Assembly: GCA_008933995.1 (NCBI GenBank)
Contig: WARS01000029.1
Location: 18,413,131-18,477,130, forward strand
Direction of reading: 5' to 3'
Length of the DNA stretch: 64,000 bases
Origin: Datnioides undecimradiatus
Lineage: Eukaryota > Chordata > Actinopteri > Lobotiformes > Datnioididae
Under the pieces are notes generated by a model. The model was given only the letters and a program-made list of their open reading frames with translations. It had not been told where the DNA came from and did no database searches. This document shows, one piece after another, positions 11,426 through 21,896 of the stretch (position 1 is the first letter of the stretch; every line of letters begins with the position of its first letter). The translations under genes and the position numbers were made by a program.

Positions 11426-14400
11426 ATGTGGCTTTATAATTTTTTGCTGGGTTTTGACCTCAAGGGGCTTTTCTTGTTTATTTTTATTTTTATCCTAATA
11501 GCAGACTTCCTCAAAAACAGGAATCCTCCAAATTTTCCTCCAGGACCGTTTCCTCTTCCAATCGTGGGGAGTATCTTCAGTATGGACAAAAAACATCCAC
11601 ACATTTATTTTACCAAGGTAAAGTGTAATACAGGGGATGTTTCACTGTACATGTTTTAAGGATTAAATGCCATTGCTAAAATCTTTTATCAATATGTTTT
11701 AGTTTAAAATTTTATTTTTTATTTTGCATTTGTAATGGTGAACTTTATTGAGACTTTCTTATACACTTAACTTAGACACTTTAATAATTTCAAAATCCTT
11801 TAAAGACACTAGTACAATCAGGATAGTGGCATATGAGGACAATATAATTTGTGAACTACAGTGAACTAAAAATGGCAGCCATATTGATTATTACTATTGA
11901 ATCAACTTGACAATGTAGATTAAACTTTAAGTTCACACTTTAGTACTTTAAGTACACACTATGTACTTTAGGCAAGGTGCATTTGCATGTTAATCACAAA
12001 TTTGAAAGATTGTCATGTATTTCATAAAGACTAATGGCACATACTGACATCTGGTGGTCAAATTGTAAACACAAATGGAAAGCCTGACCTCTGGTGAAAT
12101 AATCCTGCTGTGGCTGCTTGATGTACTTGTGCAGCTAGCTGACATCTATGGGAACGTGTTCAGCGTCCGACTCGGTGGTGAAAAGCTGGTGTTTGCATCA
12201 GGGTACAAGATGGTGAAGGAGGCCATTGTCACACAAGCTGAAAACTTTGTGGATCGACCGTACAATGCAATCACGGACAGGTTTTACTCAGGAACCACAG
12301 GTGTACAAATTGCTCTGATGTCTTTTGTCTCTTGTCTGTGCAAGAAATTAGTTCCTGAGGTGTTTTCTCTGCATGCTCATGTCTAGGTGGTCTTTTCATG
12401 AGCAATGGTGAAATCTGGAAAAGACAGCGACGCTTTGCCTTGTCTACCTTACGCAGCTTCGGCCTGGGCAAAAGCACCATGGAGCAGAATATCTGCGAGG
12501 AGATCCGACACCTGCAGGAGGAGATAGAGAAAGAGAAAGGTGGTGCATGACAAGGACAAAATGAGTTTATAATCAGTTCTTCAGCATTTGTGTGTTTTAA
12601 CTGTGACCTTGTTTCTTCCAGGTGACCCATTCGACCCAGCAGGCTTCTTCAACAACGCTGTGTCCAACATCATTTGCCAGCTGGTGATGGGAAAACGGTT
12701 TGGCTACAATGACCACAAATTCAAGCTCATGCTGAAGTATCTGTCAGAGGTTCTTTGGCTGGAGGGCTCCATATGGGGTCTGGTAAGTCCCTGATATCCA
12801 TGTAGTTAAATCATGCAGAGACGCAGCAGTCTTCTGGGATTGTGGATTAACGTTTCATAAGTCTCATCTGCTGCTTTCCTCTGAGTAGCTGTACCAGTCC
12901 TTCCCTTCAGTGATGAAGCACTTGCCGGGTCCTCACAACAAAATGTTCAGCCACTTCATCACCATCCAAAACTTCATGAATGAGGAGGTGCAGAGACACA
13001 AGAAGGACTTGGACCACAACAATCCGCGGGACTACATTGATGCTTTCATCATTGAAATGGAGAACGTATGTGAACAACTGCATTGCCACCACTTCCTGTT
13101 GATCTTCCAGCCTTTCACTGCTCTCTCCATTCACAACTGTCTCCTCTCTACATTTCTGAATAGCACAAAGAGCATGAGCTGGGCTTCACTGAGACCAATG
13201 TGGCTCTCTGCTCTATGGATCTCTTCCTGGCTGGAACGGAGACAACCTCCACCACTTTGCTGTGGGCTCTGGTTTTCCTCATCAAATACCCTGAGATCCA
13301 AGGTAGGCGAGATTGCATGGGTCCTACACTGAGCATACTGTGAAACAAGAGAGGAAACATGTCTAAATGGGCCTACATTCATGTAATATCTCAGTATATT
13401 TAATCAAGTATGCACCTAAATACAATTTTGAGTCGGTTAATCATTGCAAAAATGGTTCTCTTACATTAATGCATACATAATTCAGAATTATTCATAACAT
13501 ATGTAATATATTATAATTTCAATGTCATAATATTAATAAAAACAATAAACAACATAATGATCAAATCACTGACTCCCAAAGTATTAAAAATATTCATAAC
13601 GTAGAAAAATGGTTCACATATTTCTACATTATGAGTATTTTAATACTTTTGATATTGACTGAGCTCATGATAATACTTCTCTGCTTTTGTGTCAAAGACT
13701 TTTACTTGCAACAAAGGATTTTTCCAGTGCGGTGTTTTAACTTGATAAAAGGATGTCAATACCCCTTCCAAACACAATGTCTTTTGATTTATTGGTTTTT
13801 TCAGTTTACTGTAGTTTGCCCAAAGTGATTATTGGCATTTGAAGTCGGACCTCATGTTGGGAAGTTAGTAGAAACATCTTTGAGGTAGCTGAGCAGTTAA
13901 ATCTTTCACATCAATATAATCACACTTATTTGCAAACACGTTTTGGAGCTAATCATTAAAAGAGCGATTCACATATTTTTCAACAACAATGCCTTTTCCT
14001 TCAATTTTCTGGTATTTCTAGACAAAGTCCAGGCAGAGATAGACCGAGTCATCGGACAGACTCGCCTGCCCACCATGGCTGACAGACCCAACCTGCCCTA
14101 CACTGACGCCGTCATCCACGAGATCCAGAGGATGGGAAACATCGTTCCTCTAAATGGACTCAGAATGGCCGCCAAGGACACGACGCTGGGTGGTTACTTC
14201 ATACCCAAGGTGCATTTACTGCACAGTCAGTTTAATAACATTGTCTTTTAAAAGTGAATAAGGAATGAAAAACTTGTTTTGTGTCGGATCTCAGGATGCC
14301 GCTTATTGTTTTTTTTACTAGGGTACATCCATATTGCCAAACCTGACCTCTGTGCTGTTCGACAAGAACGAATGGGAGACTCCAGACAGCTTCAACCCAG

Positions 14401-14758
14401 GACACTTCCTAGACGCTGAGGGAAAGTTTGTGAAGAAAGAGGCTTTCCTGCCTTTCTCTGCAGGTAAACCACATTCACCTCAGTCTTAAGCACAAGCTGA
14501 GCCAGGACACCAAGTGTCATCCCGAGCACTTAAACCTCTTTGGTTGTGTGTTTGCGTGTGTCTGTGTTTTGTGGCCTGTCAGGAAAACGTGTGTGTCTCG
14601 GAGAAGGTCTCGCCAAGATGGAGCTGTTCCTGTTCTTGGTTAGTCTGCTACAGAGGTTCTCGTTCTCCGTTCCTGATGGAGTGGAGCTGAGCACAGAGGG
14701 AATTACTGGGACTACGCGTGTACCGCACCCCTTCAAGGTTTACACCAAGGCTCGCTGA
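11426..14758 (+). CDS. Cytochrome P450 family 2, CYP2N-like (first copy), complete
   Basis: It encodes a 497-residue microsomal mono-oxygenase. Exons: 11426-11617, 12135-12300, 12387-12539, 12622-12782, 12889-13065, 13164-13302, 14022-14209, 14322-14463, 14583-14758; phases agree throughout. It shows an N-terminal anchor with the [10 protein letters not shown] hinge, the I-helix motif AGTET (306-310), ExxR (E363-R366) and the heme loop FSAGKRVCLG with thiolate C444. No frame break or missing key residue was seen. The N-terminus ([14 protein letters not shown]) and the C-terminal STEGITG segment resemble fish CYP2N as I remember it. In killifish, CYP2N enzymes are reported to oxidise arachidonic acid; the activity here is inferred. 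It lies in tandem with, and is a paralogue of, the gene starting at 16190. Exon 7 and its flanks are nearly identical to that gene, whereas other exons have diverged. AATAAA at 14953-14958 fits the 3' end. Confidence 0.95.
13303..14021 (+). other. Intron 6 of the first CYP2N-like gene
   Basis: This 719-bp AT-rich intron has no recognisable gene. Its last 50 bp (from 13972) belong to the tract shared almost exactly with the next CYP2N-like gene. Confidence 0.7.
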
Positions 14759-14952
14759 ATCACACAACATCTCACTGAACCACTGCATGTTCAACCAACA
14801 TGTAGCAGACCATAGCAATATGCTATTGGGGGGAAACCTGTTTTTGCTTTTTAGTTTCAACCTTTTGCTGTTGTTTGATTGTCTCATGTACTGCGGATGG
14901 GTTTATTCTCTTTGCCTGTACTTTTTAATTTTAGGTGATGGTTATTTTTACA

Positions 14953-14958
14953 AATAAA
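14953..14958 (+). terminator. Poly(A) signal, first CYP2N-like gene
   Basis: AATAAA lies 195 nt after the stop codon. The context CAAATAAAAT is also found after the second CYP2N-like gene. Confidence 0.65.
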
Positions 14959-16100
14959 ATCTTGAAAGTTATTACAGGTAACCACGGGTAACCATTTCAT
15001 ACACATTCTTTAATCGTACATGTTTTTTGACAGTAAACATCATTGCTATTGTCATTTGTAACCCCTTAATTAATCATAATAAACTCAAAAAACCAATTAA
15101 TCCTTTCATTGCATCTGTTACTGATTAATTTATAATCTATTGATTTGTGTCACAAACCTGGTTCATAAACATAAACACATTAATAGCTGTAGACTCACTT
15201 ACAAGCCACTGGAAGTAGCAAATAATTTGCAAATGAACATTATTACTATTTCATCTGTTTAACCTTGATCTTCATTGTCCTACTACACATTAACATCTCA
15301 AACCAACTGTATGAAAAAGAAAAAAAGTTTTACTAGGCGCTAGTAAATCCTGAATAGTGGTTCAGGATTGACAGCAGACAGCAACACGTTGCACAACATA
15401 AGTAATGTTACACCATATTTTTACAGGTTTGTCTGATTTCCTGCAAAGTTAATTTTATGTAAAAGTTCATAATAGCATAACTTGCTATTACTTAGAATAA
15501 TGATAAACTGATAGACGTGTGGTCTTCAGACTACAGCGTTGTGTTGTTTGTCGGTTGTAATTAATACATTTTAGGTTCCTTTTCTCCTCTTTCCTAACGC
15601 AAAATGTGCCTCATCTGACAGCTTGTCATAGCAGGAAATGGATGGGTGCAATAGATAAGATTAAAAATGACTGCATTCACTTTATGTGGGGTAGTTGCAG
15701 GGTCATGGTGTTGTGTGCATGCTGGCTCAAGTGACAATTGACATCATGCACACATTTAGCTTTAACTGTGCGTCTTGTGATATAACAAGATAAAATGTCT
15801 GCTGTAAATACTGTCAGATCAATATCATGTTTGTGTTTCTAAAAGGTCTGCAATGACAGAAATGTCATCTCAGTAAGAATCATCTCACTTTTATCACAGA
15901 TCTACATATTTTATGTGACGTACTAGCTACAGAAAGGTGAGAAATTACATAAAATGTTAAGACTTCTGATGTTTATGGCTTGAAGATGTCCATTTTGTTA
16001 TGATGTGCAAATTTGGGTCAGCTTATTCTTAAACTGTGTCTGGTGAACAGGGGGCTGTGCCCACTCTCACACACAGATCATTATATCTACATAAGCTGTG
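14959..16100. other. Intergenic DNA between the CYP2N-like genes
   Basis: This is AT-rich DNA without ORFs of note, recognisable repeats or family resemblance. I see no gene in it. Confidence 0.5.
16082..16095 (+). promoter_or_regulatory. Possible TATA element of the second CYP2N-like gene
   Basis: TATATCTACATAA lies about 108 bp before the start codon at 16190. If it sets initiation about 30 bp downstream, the mRNA would include an upstream ATG at 16143. Confidence 0.35.
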
Positions 16101-16142
16101 AGTCAGCAGAGTGCCATCCCAACTCTTAACTAGAAGCTGACG

Positions 16143-16265
16143 ATGGAGCAAGTGATCCTCATCAGTCTCTTGCTCTCCTCTGCTTCACAATGTGGCTGTG
16201 TGATTTGTCTCTACGGCTTGATCTCAGGCTGTTGCTGCTTTTTGTTTTTGCCGTCCTGCTCGTAG
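16143..16265 (+). other. Candidate upstream ORF overlapping the CYP2N-like start
   Basis: An ATG at 16143 opens a 40-codon frame ending with TAG at 16263-16265. It is out of frame with, and overlaps, the main start codon at 16190. Such overlapping uORFs usually lower translation of the main frame. It matters only if transcription starts upstream of 16143. Confidence 0.3.
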
Positions 16266-19200
16266 TGTATTTTCTGAACAAAAAGGACCCACCCAACTTT
16301 CCACCAGGACCACCGGCTCTCCCTCTTTTGGGAAACGTCTTCAGCATTGAAGCAAAACAGCCTCACATTTATCTAACCAAGGTAAGATTAGAGGATCATA
16401 TCTTTATATATCACATTCTGTCATAACTTCAGTTATTCTATAATAATTATGTTATTGTAGCATTCAGTGCCCAAACAAAGGGAAATTACATTTAAGACTC
16501 TGCTCCAACTGAATATTTAACAATTTATGGTAGACAACAATGCTGAAAACCTGCTGATGACAAGTCCCATATTCTGTGTCTTATCAGAGTCACATGCTGG
16601 ACAACAGGCTATTTATTGTCTGCTCCTGCATCCACAGCTGGCTGATGTTTACGGGAATGTGTTCTGCATACGTCTGGGAAGACACAAAACGGTGTTTGTG
16701 TCTGGGTGGAGGATGGTAAAGGAAGCCATAGTGACACAGGCCGACAACTTTGTGGACCGGCCTTACAGCCCGATGGTGACCAGGATTTATTCCGGGAACT
16801 CTGGTGAATTACACTCAGGCGCATATAAACAGTGCATTAGTGTTAAAGAAGTCAACCTGCCTGATTTCTCTGTTCCTGTTCCTCTCTGTCGCTCTCTTAG
16901 CGGGTCTTTTCTTCAGTAATGGGAGCGTGTGGAGGAGACAGCGACGTTTCGCCATGGCCATGTTGCGCACCTTTGGTCTTGCCAAGAGCTCCATGGAACA
17001 GAGCATCTGTGAAGAGAGCCAACATCTGCAGGAGGCGATGGATAAGGAGAAAGGTCTGCAAGTAAAGACAACCGACCATAAAGTAAATACACACAAACAA
17101 ACACAGCGTACAGTGAATTAAGACATTTATTCTGTTCAGGTGAGCCGTTTGACCCTGTGCCACTTCTAAACAAGGCTGTGGCCAACATCATCTGCCAGAT
17201 AGTGTTTGGGAGACGGTTTGACTACAGCGACCATGGCTTCCAGAGCATGCTGAAGAATCTGATCGAGCTGGCATACCTGGAAGGCTCCGTATGGGCTCTG
17301 GTGAGACGCTCAGACAGAACAACCAACCTGAAGGGCCTGCGTCAGATTCATAACATGGATCTGAACATTATGAGCTTTAATTGGATCTTAACAACAAGTC
17401 CTGTTTCCTCCCCAAAACAGCTATACGATGCATTCCCAGCGCTGATGAAGCACCTGCCGGGGCCTCACAATGGCATCTTCAGCAACTCCAAATGTCTGGA
17501 GGCATCTATCAGGAGAGAGATAGAGAGGCACAAGTTGGATCTGGACCCCAGCAACCCTCGAGATTATATCGACACCTTCCTGACAGAAGAGAGAGTATGA
17601 TGTTTGCATGTTGACTAATCTAGACTACCAGTTTTAGAGGTGGAAAAACTAAGACTCTCAATATGAGGGCCGACATATTTAATTTTTGAGCTGGTATGAG
17701 ATTAGACCTTTTTATGAAGATGTCCACTGACATGATGACGCAGATACTCAGAAGGCTCCTTCTGAAACTTTGTTTATTAAAGACACATTTTGTTAAGTGT
17801 CTGTTAAAAATCTTTGTAGTATATCACAAGGTGCCATCACATTGTTGTGGGACTGTGTCTGCTGTTCCTGAACGCAGCACGGCCCAATAACAAGCAGGAG
17901 CTGCCAGCTATGACTGTTGTGAGTTAGTATATCAAGGTTACGTCAGGGGGGCTTAATCCATGACTTGGACTGTGCATGACTGAGCTTTGGTTCTCCATCA
18001 TGGCGCAGCGAGCGCACAGGATATTCCTGACTGAACCAACTTAATTTCTCTTCTACAAAATGAAATTTAAGTTGAAGGATCACTACTTTGATGCATACTT
18101 TACAAAACTATATAAAATGACTTGCAGATTTGCTATATAGGGGACTTTTAAGGGGTTGGTGGCAGAATGAGCAATGTGTTTTGTTTTTTATAGACACACC
18201 TCAATAGCAACCTTAATAATATCAGCCAGGCTCTAATACTGACTATACATTGATCCCTTTGCTCTGCCTGACAGCACAACAAAAACAGTCAGCTGGGTTT
18301 TGACGAAGAAAACCTGGTCCTGTGCTGTCTGGATCTGTTTCTGGCTGGTAGTGAAACCACATCAAAGACCCTGCAGTGGGGCCTCATCTACCTCATCAGG
18401 GACTCTCATATCCAGGGTGAGTGTTCAGATAAGAAACACATGAAGAATCGCATATTTTTCAACAACAATGCTTTTTCCTTCAATTTTCTGGTATTTCTAG
18501 ACAAAGTCCAGGCAGAGATAGACCGAGTCATCGGACAGACTCGCCTGCCCACCATGGCTGACAGACCCAACCTGCCCTACACTGACGCCGTCATCCACGA
18601 GATCCAGAGGATGGGAAACATCATTCCTCTAAATGGACTCAGAATGGCCGCCAAGGACACGACGCTGGGTGGTTACTTCATACCCAAGGTGCATCTACCG
18701 CTCATCAGCAGCAACAGGACAGTCAAAACTGACAGATGTGTCTCGTACCATCTGTCAGCGTGGGCACAGCCAGTTAATATTCATAGCCACATGTTTTGTA
18801 TTCCTTATTTGATCTATTTAAATGTGGAATTTAAATGTGTGTAAGTGACACATTTTACTTCACTAAAATCTAATTATAATACCTCTAATAAGATAATACT
18901 TTAATGATCACACAGTGGGGAAATTTACTAATCATTCATGACGAAACAACAAATTTCCCCTTTGTGGGATGAACAGAGGATTATCTCAACACTCAATTCA
19001 TGTCATTATGATGACAATAACCTCTCTGCCCCCTCTGACCTTCTCTGCATTGATGGTTAGGAGGCTTGCTTTCATGAAATGGAAATATTTCTCACCCTAC
19101 TTTCAAAAGTATGGATCAAGGATGTACTGGATTGTGTCAAGTTAGAGAAAATATGACTCTCCACTCTCCAACCTTGGAAAGCATGTAAATTCTTGACACT

Positions 19201-19867
19201 GGTGGTCAAAAATGTATTTTTCTATAAATACATCGAAAACAATTAGAAACAAATAGATGAGAAATGAAACATAATTGATTTTTTTGAGGGTACAAAGATT
19301 TTTTTTTTTTTACCCACGAGCTAAAAAACTCTTTACTGAGTCAGTACCCACTTGTTAAATGTTAACATGCACTATCCCTCCCTGCATCTCTCTCACTCTT
19401 TTGTTTAAAAACACCATATCAAGTGTTGTCTCTGTGTGCAGGGAACCTCTGTGATGCCCAACCTGACTTCCGTGCTGTTCGATAAAACTGAATGGGAAAC
19501 TCCGGACACCTTTAACCCTGAACACTTCCTGGATGCTGAGGGAAAGTTCATGAGGAGAGACGCATTTTTACCGTTCTCTGCAGGTTAACTTTCACTTCTA
19601 ACTCGTGACTCTGAGTTTGATTAGTGTCACAAAAGTAAATAATTTAAATATTGAGCAATATTTTCAATTGCACTTACCTTTGTTTCCCCAGGGAAACGTG
19701 CATGTCTGGGTGAAGGCCTGGCGAGAATGGAGCTGTTCCTGTTTTTTGTCGGTTTGTTTCAGAAATTTCGCTTTTCCACTCTGGATGGTGTTGAGCTGAG
19801 TACAGAAGGAATCACCGGAGCCACACGAACGCCGCGTCCCTTTAAGATCTATGCCAGGGCACGCTGA
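16190..19867 (+). CDS. Cytochrome P450 family 2, CYP2N-like (second copy), complete
   Basis: It encodes a 497-residue microsomal mono-oxygenase. Exons: 16190-16381, 16638-16803, 16901-17053, 17140-17300, 17421-17594, 18275-18416, 18501-18688, 19442-19583, 19692-19867; phases agree. It has a membrane anchor, the [10 protein letters not shown] hinge, the I-helix motif AGSET (306-310; the first copy has AGTET, and the acid-alcohol pair E309-T310 is kept), ExxR (363-366) and the heme loop FSAGKRACLG with C444. Exon 5 is one codon shorter than in the other two complete genes (174 against 177 bp). Exon 6 is the most diverged ([20 protein letters not shown]), yet exon 7 differs from the first copy by one base (V to I). 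It is a tandem duplicate of the gene at 11426. Its substrate is unknown; CYP2N enzymes of other fish act on fatty acids. The 3'UTR is very short, with AATAAA 26 nt after the stop. Confidence 0.95.
17595..18274 (+). other. Intron 5 of the second CYP2N-like gene
   Basis: This 680-bp non-coding intron shows no recognisable repeat or gene. Confidence 0.6.
18891..18986. repeat. Inverted pair of LINE-type 3' tails
   Basis: The arms 18891-18926 (AGATAAT...GGGGAAATTT) and 18951-18986 (AAATTTCCCC...ATTATCT) are imperfect reverse complements around a 24-bp centre. Each arm resembles the conserved TTCCCC...GGGAT...ATTATCT tail that ends many fish non-LTR elements, here facing in opposite directions. 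The pair lies in intron 7 of the second CYP2N-like gene. Confidence 0.55.
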
Positions 19868-19892
19868 ACCCTGCAGCCCCCCCTCCTCCCCA

Positions 19893-19898
19893 AATAAA
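19893..19898 (+). terminator. Poly(A) signal, second CYP2N-like gene
   Basis: AATAAA lies 26 nt past the stop codon, in the same CAAATAAAAT context as in the first CYP2N-like gene. This predicts a 3'UTR of only about 45 nt. Confidence 0.65.
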
Positions 19899-20334
19899 AT
19901 ATTATACATCTTTAAACCCGTACTGATGTTTTTGTTACTGTTATTGCTTTTATCAACACTGACACTGTTATGTAACCAGAAAGAGCAGCAAACAGCTCAT
20001 CAATCGTGCCTCCCATTTCCTGCTTGTATCTATATAACACGTGATCTCCGTGTGACTATTGTCTACTTTAAGAATGACAGAAAGGTCGGACAGCACTCTC
20101 CTTTTTGTCTTTTTTATGTTGCCGTCAGTATGTAAATAGCTGCTGTATCGTCACATGTGAAAGCACAGATGACGTGGGATCACCTGTGAATAAACACCTG
20201 GCAGTCAAATGATTTGTGGACAGAGTTGCAACCTAAACAGGATGATTTAAAGCTTTGGTTTAGCTCAGACCTCCATGTTTTCCATCTTCGCACCCAAGCT
20301 GAGATTGATGCAACTGCACATTTAGAAAAAAGAA

Positions 20335-20344
20335 TTTATTTATT
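20335..20344 (-). terminator. hook1: Candidate hook1 poly(A) signals
   Basis: Two overlapping AATAAA motifs on the minus strand (plus-strand TTTATTTATT) lie about 1.55 kb beyond the hook1 stop codon. They are the best candidates that I see for the hook1 mRNA end. The region 20345-21896 would then be 3'UTR. Confidence 0.4.
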
Positions 20345-21896
20345 CACAAGAAAGACCAAAGGATTTAAAATGTTTAACTCCTTAAAATCCTGAAAAATCC
20401 CTAATGCCTTCTTCAATTTTCTTCACGTATACACAAACATACAACACTACACATGTAGATAATGTGCTGTGCCACGTTTGATCGTACTTCTGATTTTTCA
20501 TATAAATGACACATCTTTTAAGCTACAAGAATCATCCACAGCAAACAAAAAAAAGCGCTTTGACACACATCTATCGCTCGCAAATGGCAAAACCATCATG
20601 ACAAAATGCCTCTTTAGTGTTATTGCAAACATACAGAGTGACAAGGCAATCAACAGCCAGTTCGTGTTGTGAAACCAGTGCAGTTTAACTTCAGACCCCA
20701 TAATTGATGGACAGCCAATAGCTCACATCATCAAAGATAACACCTGCTTCTCTACAGCGCCCTTCACTCTGAACCACCGACACTAAATCAGCCTGAAAAC
20801 AAGTCCATGATTAAAATACAATATCGACTACAGTAATTAAAATCCTCGAGTTACAATTTGCAGATATCGTTAGAAAGCTTAACCTGGTTCTGACATTTGG
20901 ATCAGAAGCTGGTGTTCAAATCATGTTTACATTACAGCTGTGCGACGTCAGAGTTAACAGACTTGATTACTCATTAACGGAGATATTCAGAGAACAGAAA
21001 GGCCTGCCAGTTTTCATTTAGAGCATGCTGCCAGCGAGGAAGTCATATCACACTTTAGGAGTATAGAAAACATCATAAATATACTAGTCCTGGATTTGTT
21101 GCTGCAGCACCTCTGAGGCTGATTCTTCTTAATGTGAGGATTAATAAGGATTTTCACAGTTTTATATGATGGGCCTGTTCCATTTTAATTTAAAAAAAAA
21201 AAAAAAAAAAAAGTAAGTGACCGATGTTTGATGCGTGAAAGCAGTTGGTGGCCAGCACCAAATATAGCTCATTTTCTATATAGATCATTTCCTCAGGGAA
21301 AACATCAGCGTGCAGGACTTCAGTACCCTCTTCACTGCATAGTATGATGGTACAGTTTTCCAGACATCAACAATCATCTGAAGTTACATTTAGGTGGCTT
21401 TAGCATTCAAGTCCCCCCACCCTTTTTAAAATCGCATTCATATTATGGGCTCTGATTCTGAATAAAATAGTTAAGCATTCATTTACATTTCTCTCATTCC
21501 TGATCACAGCATGGCAGGACATGAGAGAGTGAAGGCTGAATTGATTATTATAAGTATTCAGCTGCAGTCTGCAGTAGGTAAAGCAAACAGGACAGAAGGG
21601 AAATATACTCTGAGTTGGGACAAAGCGTGCTAGTTTAGCCACTGAGGTGAACGCAGGTTCTACACAAAGGTCAGCCTGTAGCCAGTGTTATGTTTGACGG
21701 TATGCGGGATGACCTATAGGGTTGTGTTGGATAAGTAAGTGCTCATCGATCCCAATCAGCTCATCTGTGACCCCTCCCCAAGCGCTGAGAGCAAATGTGG
21801 TCACTTTTAAGGTCACTTGAGTGTTCACTGCTGGGAAGGAGTGAAGGAGGGTACTTTTCCCCATAACTGAATAAAGGTGGGTGTTTAGGACATGGT
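20345..21896 (-). other. hook1: Probable hook1 3'UTR
   Basis: This 1.5 kb after the hook1 stop codon has no convincing ORF. It contains a 21-base A run (21192-21212, a U run in the transcript). Assignment as UTR depends on the poly(A) signals at 20335-20344 being used. Confidence 0.4.
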
